Positions 57,023 through 64,000 of a DNA stretch of 64,000 bases are shown in pieces. Below the pieces are notes generated by a model. That model was not told the DNA's origin, did not search any database, and saw nothing but the letters and a program-made list of their open reading frames with translations. The position numbers and the translations under genes were made by a program. Each line of letters opens with the position of its first letter. Positions within the stretch are counted from its first letter, which is position 1. Origin of the DNA: Tillandsia leiboldiana. Taxonomy: Eukaryota; Streptophyta; Magnoliopsida; Poales; Bromeliaceae. The DNA lies in contig JAQNDB010000088.1 of NCBI GenBank assembly GCA_029204045.2, positions 1 to 64,000 on the forward strand, in the 5' to 3' direction.

Positions 57023-58856
57023 GACTTTTAGTTCTTTTTACGAAAACAATTGAAAACAGGTTTTATATCCAAGCCTCGTAGAGCTAATGCCTTTGTCCAA
57101 TCAAACAAGAACAGACTCGGGCGACCCTACGATGCTTGGAAGAAAACATTGGTTGACTAAAATCATATGTGTGTCCTAAAACAGTTCTGGGTTCAAGGTC
57201 CTGCTATCACTGATAAACCGCTGCCACTAACTCAGCGGCGACCGATAAAATAAGAAAATGGAACATCTCGGGACCGCCGTCTACCCAAACGGCTCCCGCC
57301 ACAGATGATCGGTCAACTACATCTACCAGACCCCACTCTGCTCCCAAGCACGAGTGTAAAATGCATCCCACACTAAAGGAATCCCGACCACTCGGCCCAC
57401 TACCCGGGCGAGTAACACTTTGTCCAGGAAAGAAAAGAAGTGTGGATGTCTAAAGTGAAATAAACCTAGCCCAAGTTGGAGTTTTCTACTGGTCTGGCTA
57501 CACATGCAGCATATGACGGGGGTGCTAGGTCAAGTTCCAAGAAAACAACAATTTACATATGGTAGAAAGCAAGGAGATGACAAAATCATCAGGTAAAATA
57601 AGGAATAGCGATTCCTACATTCTAGCATGCTGTACAAAAAATCACTATCATGCATAGCCCTACAATAGCAGGCTTAAAGTACAGTCCATCAATCTTGGAG
57701 ACAGGGTCACCCACCTGAAAACGCTAACTGTCCAAGGTTCCACAGCTGAAAATACCAGAAATTTGATATGTCCAAATCCAACGGGTCCAGCAATACTCGC
57801 AAACCCTCCTGGGTACAACACAAAGCTAACAGTTACACTTAATTCCACAATTTACCCAAATAAGTTACAATCTGAATTCAGCCACAAAGATGTCACTTTT
57901 TCACCTGCAAACAATGCTCCAAAAATTCCGATAAAAATATTACGGCGATCGTCGCGTCGAGACCTTCGAAACGGGTACCTGCATGTCCAAATCCAAGCCT
58001 CGTAGGCCGAGTTACAAATTCCACAACGCAGGGTGCACAAACCTCACAACATACACAACTGTAATACTCTGCACAGTAAAAGGGAGAAGAATATACCTTC
58101 GTGCAAATCTCAGAAAAATCCCCAAAAAATATGACGAGAATCCTTGCGACACGTAGATGCAAAAAGTGTATAGGCATGTCCCGAGCCGAGGTCCGAGTGC
58201 GGAGATAACGCCAAAAGAGCGAGCCGCTGTCCAAAACTCTACCACAGAAACAGCGTCACAGTAAACTTGGAAAAACACCTCGAAAAGCGCAAAATGAGGG
58301 GAAGAAGGAAATACCAAGGTCATAGCTCTGTCAGTCGTCGTTCCAATGGCGCAAGAATCGCCTGAAAAGGTGGTCGGGGTAGGCCGGGAGAGCTCGCGCA
58401 CCGAAACGCGACGAAAGGGAACACCGCCGAAGGAGCGTCACGACGCGCCGAAAAAAATGGTACCTCAAAAAGCGTGCCATGTAAAATGCCCAAAATCCTC
58501 CAGAGGATGTAGAACACGAAGGGGAGCAACTTTCCTGAAGACGTCGTGGCGAGAGGAGGCTCGGAAATGGCGGAAAACGGGGAGAAGAAGCAGCTCGGAT
58601 CGCTTAAATAGGCCCAAAAAACAAATCCAAAAATGACATCTGTGTCCCCAGAACCGGGCGCCAAAATTTTTCGGGCGCCGAAAACCGGGCGCATGCACCC
58701 GACCAACCAGCGCCCGAAACATGGAGGGTGCACCATGTCAGCGCCAGAACAGGAAACAGCCAACACCACCACTCCCCGCTTGACACGTGGCCCGACCGGA
58801 AGGCGACGCGTGGCACGGCCAGCGGTCAACGCGCGCCTGGCGCACGCATGTGCGCG
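57023..58856 (-). repeat. E9 LTR, upstream piece
   Basis: Continues the E9 LTR after E7. A constant-loop hairpin (57069-57139) comes first, then the GGGAGCC..GGTCCC hairpin (about 57272-57299), homology to E4 (57205-58500), splice-donor-like motifs (57707-57718, 57898-57909), a TATA-like CCTATTTAA (58604-58612, sense) and U3 text with an ACACGTGG box (about 58785). Cut by E10 at 58857. No gene is present. Confidence 0.87.
57069..57139 (-). other. Constant-loop hairpin in E9
   Basis: Arms CCAAGCCTCGTAG and CTACGATGCTTGG pair at 12 of 13 positions around a core that in sense reads GTCTGTTCTTGTTTGAT. Compared with E7, stem bases change on both sides. Confidence 0.72.
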
Positions 58857-59227
58857 TGTCACGCCCCGAGTTCAAAAATCAGTGTATAATTTTTTTTTTT
58901 TTTTTAAATCAGAGTTGCAAAAACAGCCAGGGCAATGACAGACCGCCACATATATAGAAGAGTCCCAATCCCCTATGGAATTGAGCCTTTTCTATATATG
59001 CACGGCTAGCTTGGCAACAACATCAGAGTACTAACTACGTACTACAAATAACAACAACAAGTAAACTTTACAACTATCTTTACAAATATACAACTGATAT
59101 ACAAATTCCTTATTCTCAAACATCTATTACATAACTTTTCGGCTGTCCAGGGTCAACCTCTATATCGATACCTTGCCAATTCGTCCCGACATCCCAACAC
59201 CCGCTCGACCAGAAAAATGGTCACACA

Positions 59228-59300
59228 GGGGGTGTGAGATACACTGTACATGTATCCCAGTGGGCACGACGAGCCGAGAAATAGCAGATCGTACCTACTG
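59228..59300 (-). other. E10 conserved double hairpin
   Basis: Sense: CAGTAGGTACGA / TCGTGCCCACTG, then GGGATACA / TGTATCTC around TGTACAG, then ACACC. Confidence 0.7.
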
Positions 59301-59995
59301 GTATACAATACTAGCGGATAGTAAAGATCACTTTAGGTAAGCATTTATGAAGAGAATGAATAACCAACAGGAATATGTATAATCTTCACAGGAATATAAT
59401 GAACCAAGCATGCTGAATAATTGTATAGGCAGGTATCAAACAAATGAATATCTTCAAACCGAAATCAGGAATCATGAGATAAGACAAAAGCAGACTAAAA
59501 GCAACATATGCATCAAATAAATGATATATCAAATTACCCAATTACAAGCCACCATATTGGTCCCACAAAACCTCAGGTAAATTTGCCCACTTCGCACCAC
59601 TTGGTTGACATTTCCCCCCACAAGGGGTCACGGGTCGCTACTGCTAACCACTTTACCGGTAAAGTACACCACTGCGGGTAGCAAATCCGCTAGTGTACGT
59701 GAAGTACAACGGTGCGGGCGATCATAATGCAAATGCTCAAGCTCACGGTCCACAGACCGGGTAATTGGCAACAAGCCGGGAAATCCCCACTGGGATGCAA
59801 TAACAAACTCAACTGAATCTCAACTCTCATGCAGGAATAATCAGCAACTAATCTCAACTCATATGCAAGATCAAAAACAAATCTCAACTCAACATAAGAT
59901 CAACAGCAAATCACAACTCAATCATGCAGACCAACCAAACATACAAAACTAAACACATATTTTTGCGGAAACTAGTTTGAAAACAGGTTTTAGGC

Positions 59996-60067
59996 CCAAA
60001 CTTCGAAGAGCAATGCCTTTGTCCTATCAAACAAGAACAGACTCAGGCGACCCTACGATGTTCAGTA
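59996..60067 (-). other. Constant-loop hairpin in E10
   Basis: CCAAACTTCG.. and ..CGATGTTCAG arms (weaker pairing) around the constant core at 60028-60040. Confidence 0.55.
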
Positions 60068-61629
60068 AAACATTGGTTAATTAAAATTATGTGTTCAGCA
60101 GTGTAATATTTGATCAACAGGAAAGCAAGCTCAACATCTAATAACCAATCAGGCATGGCAATGTCCAGAATAATGATATGAATACTGGAAGCACTATGAT
60201 TAATCATGTAAGGCAACAGATAACTGATAAAAGTCATAACTCAGGCATGAAGCAGTATAAACTGAATCAAAAGGAAGGCAGGCTCAAAGTAATAGTTAAG
60301 CTACCAAAAACAGGGGTCCAACCAATACCGTACACAGAGGGCCGAAATGATAAAGCCCGGAACGAAGATAAACCCACCTGTCAAATCACAGGCGACTAGA
60401 CTGAATCGACTGTACGCTCAGAACCAGATGCAAACTGGACAGACCTGAATCAAACATATTGATCAGGGATCGATTTTAACTCTAACTTATTTCAAGTCAA
60501 CTTAACCCTTTTTAGCACTGTTTTCGCTCGTTCTTTCTACTAAAGATTCATTTTAACGAACCGTCACTTCCAGCAGGTGACATTTATCTTGCTGAACCCC
60601 ATGCTCACACATTTGTGGCAGCACGCATCCCGAGGAAAACTTCGGGCCATAAAACACTCCTCTAACATAGCCATTTTGCATTTTTGTTTCTCCGGATCAT
60701 CGAAACCTAAATCTAACGCGAGCATCGCGTCCAGTGACCCCAAATTAGTCAAAAGCTCACTGTCGCTGCACCGCGAACAGCCCATAAACAGGACCTTGGC
60801 TAAACATTAATCCTAGAGCTTGATAACACCATAACTTAACTTCTACTGATCCAAAATCAATCCTGTTTAAAACATAAGCTCAAAATAATTCAAAAATCAC
60901 AGGGCTTGCCCTATTTGCAGCCCTACATTGATGGATCATCAAGATCCAACTCCTAGCTCTCTAACATCAAGCACAATGCTCCAAACCTCAGTCCACACAG
61001 ATCCAACTTGATCTGAAGTGAGCATCAAGCTCAGGGGATGGTTTGGAGCAACTTTCATATTTCAATCGAAAGCTAATTCCAATTATTTCTTCTCTCAGGC
61101 ATTTTATCAAACACCTAATGTCACGCCCCGGGGTCGAAACTGCGACCCGGGCTCGCCAACAGATCCGCCACCTATGCCAGCCTACATAGGCGAAGCGTCC
61201 TACCTGCAAGAAAAGTACTATAGCTAAACATAATATCAGAGCTATAAATAAAGGAATCTGCTGTATAACTAAAATCAATCACTGTACAACTGGGAATGAT
61301 GCAACAATGTCCACCTCCCAAAAATGATAATCGTACACAATCCTCAGATACAGAACTCATAGCTCAACAGGGAGGTATCTCCAATAAATACAACAGTGTA
61401 CAGGCTCTCAATACATATCATCCTCACTAAAACAGTCTCTCAAAGAGGAAATAAAACAACTAATCTACTGAAGCTCTCCTCTGAAGGGGTACCGCTACTC
61501 TCCAAACATGGGTAGGGATCTAGCTCGCGACTCCCTCGCCTCGATCAACAACCGCAGAATCAACAACACCCGCTAAGACTCTGCAAAACAAAGGAGAGGA
61601 AGGAAAAAGAAGGGGGAAAACCCCCAGAG

Positions 61630-61700
61630 GGTGTGAGAACTACACCAAAGGAGGGAGTTCTCAGTGGGTACCACCGCCAGGACCGACGGTCTGCCCACCA
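61630..61700 (-). other. E11 conserved double hairpin
   Basis: Sense GTGGG..CCCAC, then GAGAACTCC facing GTAGTTCTC (as in E2), then ACACCC. Confidence 0.62.
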
Positions 61701-61779
61701 AGTCCTCAAGAGACAAAAACTAACCAAAGCCGTAAAGACTGATAAAAAGAAGCTGGAGCCTCTCAACAGCTATCAAGCC

Positions 61780-62391
61780 TCTATGCTTGCTATGCCTGCC
61801 TATGCCTGCTATGCCTGCCATGCCTGCCTATGTCTGCCTATGCCTGCCATGCCTGCTCTGCCAGCCTATGCCTGCCATGCCTGCCATGCCTGCCATGCCT
61901 GCCTATGCCTGCCAAGCCTGCTATGCCTGCCATGCCTGCCATGCCTGCCTATGCCTGCTATGCCTGCTATGCCTGCCTATGCCTGCCATGCCTGCTCTGC
62001 CTGCCTATGCCTGCCATGCCTGCCATGCCTGCCTATGCCTGCCATGCCTGCTCTGCCTGCCTATGCCTGCCCTGCCTGCCTATGCCTGCCTGCCTGCCAT
62101 GCCTGCTCTGCCTGCCTATGCCTGCCCTGCCTGCCTATGCCTGCCTGCCTGCCATGCCTGCCATGCCTGTCTATGCCTGCCATGCCTGCTCTGCCTGCCT
62201 ATGCCTGCCCTGCCTGCCGATGCCTGCCTGCCTGCCATGCCTGCATATGCGTGCTATGCCTGCCTATGCCTGCCATGCCTGCTCTGCCTACCTATGCCTG
62301 CCCTGCCTGCCTATGCCTACTATGCCTTCCATGTCTGCCTGTCTGCCATGCCTGCCTATGCCTGCCTATGCCTGCCCTGCAACGGTCAACA
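61780..62391. repeat. GCCTGCC-type minisatellite, about 600 bp, inside E11 LTR
   Basis: Built from TATGCCTGCC, ATGCCTGCC and CTGCCTGCC steps with some longer-order repetition (blocks near 62060, 62110 and 62200). All three plus frames stay open (Cys/Pro/Ala/Met-rich), which reflects the repeat and not a gene. The E2 LTR lacks it. Confidence 0.95.
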
Positions 62392-63618
62392 ACTCACAAT
62401 GACCTTGGGACCACCGTACCCCCAAACGGTTCCCAACAACACTAGCACTGGTCCAAACACCGCCACTAGACTCCACTCCCCCCTGACACGAGTGCAACAA
62501 TAAAGCAAATGTCTGTAATAAGCCCAATCTAATGCCACCAGTAGAACTGGTACTGCCTGCTGTGCCTGCCAAATCGGGTATGCCAGCCTATGCATAACAC
62601 CGATAGGGGATGGGAGTCTCAAGGACTCGAGGTCTGAAAATCGCACACTCCGGAGTGGCACTCGAGGGGAGCGACCCACACGAGTAAAGTGCCTCAGTAA
62701 CAAGTATCATGAATCAGCAGGACTGGATCATAACTCGGATCAAAGTGGGAAACTCTGTCCACTAGAGAAATCAGATACCCAATCTGGTGTATAAATAAAT
62801 GTCCGGTCAACCGCCCAATATCCGCGGTTGCCGCAAACTCCCACAACTAATCCAACCTGTCCCAGACACCAAGTCCCGACTACACTACCCAGAATCCCTG
62901 CTCGAACCAGAGCAACATAGGCCACCTGACTAACAAAGAAGGAGAAAATGATAACATGGTTTCTCCTAAGTCAAGTTCCAAAAGTAGTGCAGCGGTAAAA
63001 GATGGCCTAACTACATGTCCATGCACGCATGATTTGTTCTCAGAAATAATAAAAGTGGGTGAAGCATATATTAGTAAAGTATGCTAAAACATTCCTACTA
63101 TGGTATACCAATCTCACCCAAATGGGCCATTCCTTGCTTACCTCTCGCTCATATCGGTTGTACATCAAATACGCCTGTTATCAATCATAGAGGGGTGATA
63201 TCCCCACATGTGCACTTACATTCACCATGATATAAAAAACCTTATACAGTTACTAAATTAAGCTTACCCACCTGAAGTGCTCAATCCAAGGCAAACCTGG
63301 AGTCGGTGAAGAGCGTGACCATCTGCACGCACAATCCGCTGAACTCGTATCCATGGTACATGTGGCGCAAACCTCGGCTCCAAGCAGTGTTCCGAAAACA
63401 CTCACGAACCCTCCTGGGTACAACAAGAGGTCCAAAGTTACACTTTATGCTAAAATATCCAAGTATACATCAGCTGTTGAAACCAGCCCCGAAGATGTGC
63501 AATTTCACCTGCATAACGGACTCAGAAAAAATCCACCAAAAATACGGACGCGATCGTCGCGTCGAGCCCTTCGAAATGAGTATCTGCACGCCAAAATCCG
63601 AGTCTCGTACACCAAGTT

Positions 63619-64000
63619 GCACGCAAAACGGGGCACGCACGAGTCTGCCCGCAAAACGATGCGCGCCACCAAACCTGCATACGAAACGGTGAACGCCATT
63701 AAACCGCGCACGCAAAACGGTACGCGCCAACAAGACCTGCATGCGAACCGGTGCACGTACCTCGAACTGCACGCAAAACGGAGCACGATGCCGGATTTTC
63801 CACGTAAAATGGTGCACGCTGTCGGAGTTCGCACGCAAAATGGTGCACGCTGCCGGAGTCCGCACGCAAAATGGACTCTGCACGCAAAACGGTGCACGGT
63901 GCCGGAATCCGCACGCAAAACGGAGCACGGTACCAGAATTCGCACGCAAAACGGAGTCCGCACGCAAAACGGAGCACGCCGTCGAGGACCGCACGCAAAA
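63619..64000 (-). repeat. 31-bp tandem repeat in E11 LTR, at least 12 units
   Basis: Plus-strand units start GCACGCAAAACGG; most are 31 bp, a few 28-30 bp, and two are 18 bp. The array continues past the window end. The E2 LTR has only one related stretch (about 16870-16895). Confidence 0.93.

Larger units (their letters stand above)
58857..61118 (-). mobile_element. E10: LTR piece of the E6 family
   Basis: Sense end GCGTGACA at 58857; alike to 35804-38560. A 16-nt A run (sense, 58890-58905) lies near its 3' end, then the double hairpin (59228-59300), a GTACAC/GTGTAC stem (59664-59698) and a constant-loop hairpin (about 59996-60067). It is inserted in the E9 LTR and cut at 61118 by E11. The outer part is beyond the window. 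No gene is present. Confidence 0.87.
61119..64000 (-). mobile_element. E11: LTR piece of the E2 family, running off the window
   Basis: Sense end GGGGCGTGACA at 61119. It aligns with the E2 LTR in reverse: terminal hairpins, double hairpin (61630-61700), GGGA..TCCC hairpin (about 62404-62432), CTCGAG motif (62645-62680), splice-donor-like motifs (63268-63276, 63503-63513). It differs by two large tandem expansions. Inserted in E10 (TSD candidate 61114-61118, CCTAA). No gene is present. Confidence 0.88.

Noticed and set aside
61633..62445. 270-codon Cys/Pro/Ala/Met frame resembling a cysteine-rich protein
   Set aside because: All three plus frames are open across the same minisatellite; the repeat period explains the peptide.
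63619..64000. CRISPR-like regular repeats
   Set aside because: No unique spacers: the whole 31-bp unit is repeated; this is a plant LTR tandem array.

Overview
The window is plant nuclear DNA made almost entirely of nested LTR retrotransposons. I see no host gene, tRNA or rRNA gene. The readable proteins are Ty3/gypsy Gag-Pol: CCHC knuckle, DTGA protease, RT with a FIDD box, RNase H, HHCC/DDE integrase and a C-terminal chromodomain. This domain order, the initiator-Met-tRNA primer site (TGGTATCAGAGC) and the long LTRs (2.5-4.8 kb) point to Tekay/Del-type chromoviruses in a large, repeat-rich genome, probably a seed plant. The species cannot be told.

Layout (E = element, order of nesting inferred from junctions). 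E8 (minus, oldest; 42929-44621 visible) was entered by E4 on the left (minus; LTR pieces 25788-26968 and 42063-42928) and E9 on the right (minus; LTR pieces 44622-46115 and 57023-58856). The E4 LTR received E3 (plus, 19343-25787 visible) and E5 (plus, complete, 26969-42057, TSD AGAGG). E3 gag received E2 (plus, 10531-19342 visible), and the E2 5' LTR received E1 (minus, 1-10530 visible). The E5 3' LTR contains a 4.77-kb solo LTR, E6 (35804-40572, TSD CCTGC). The E9 LTR received E7 (plus, complete, 46116-57017, TSD TAATG) and E10 (minus, 58857-61118 visible). E10 received E11 (minus, 61119-64000+).

The elements fall into coding-type copies (E1, E3, E8: near-complete gag-pol spoiled by a few stops and frameshifts) and non-autonomous copies (E2, E5: about 3.5 kb of heavily eroded gag-pol; E7: gag only). 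E2 and E5 share the same odd erosions, and their LTR pairs are nearly identical, so the damaged form itself seems to have transposed, presumably using proteins supplied by relatives.

The most interesting signal is RNA structure. About 155 nt after the primer site, four elements keep an 8-bp hairpin with a palindromic CTGCAG loop, resembling a retroviral dimer-initiation (kissing) hairpin. Every LTR with a visible 3' part carries a double hairpin about 430-590 nt before its 3' end, with compensating stem changes. The LTRs of E6, E7, E9 and E10 carry hairpins with one constant loop (CTGTTCTTGTTTGAT) on varying stems. These signals are intact even where the proteins are ruined.

The rest is LTR-internal tandem repeats, GC-rich U3 regions with clustered CACGTG boxes, and a left-edge region whose many single-base indels may be assembly error.
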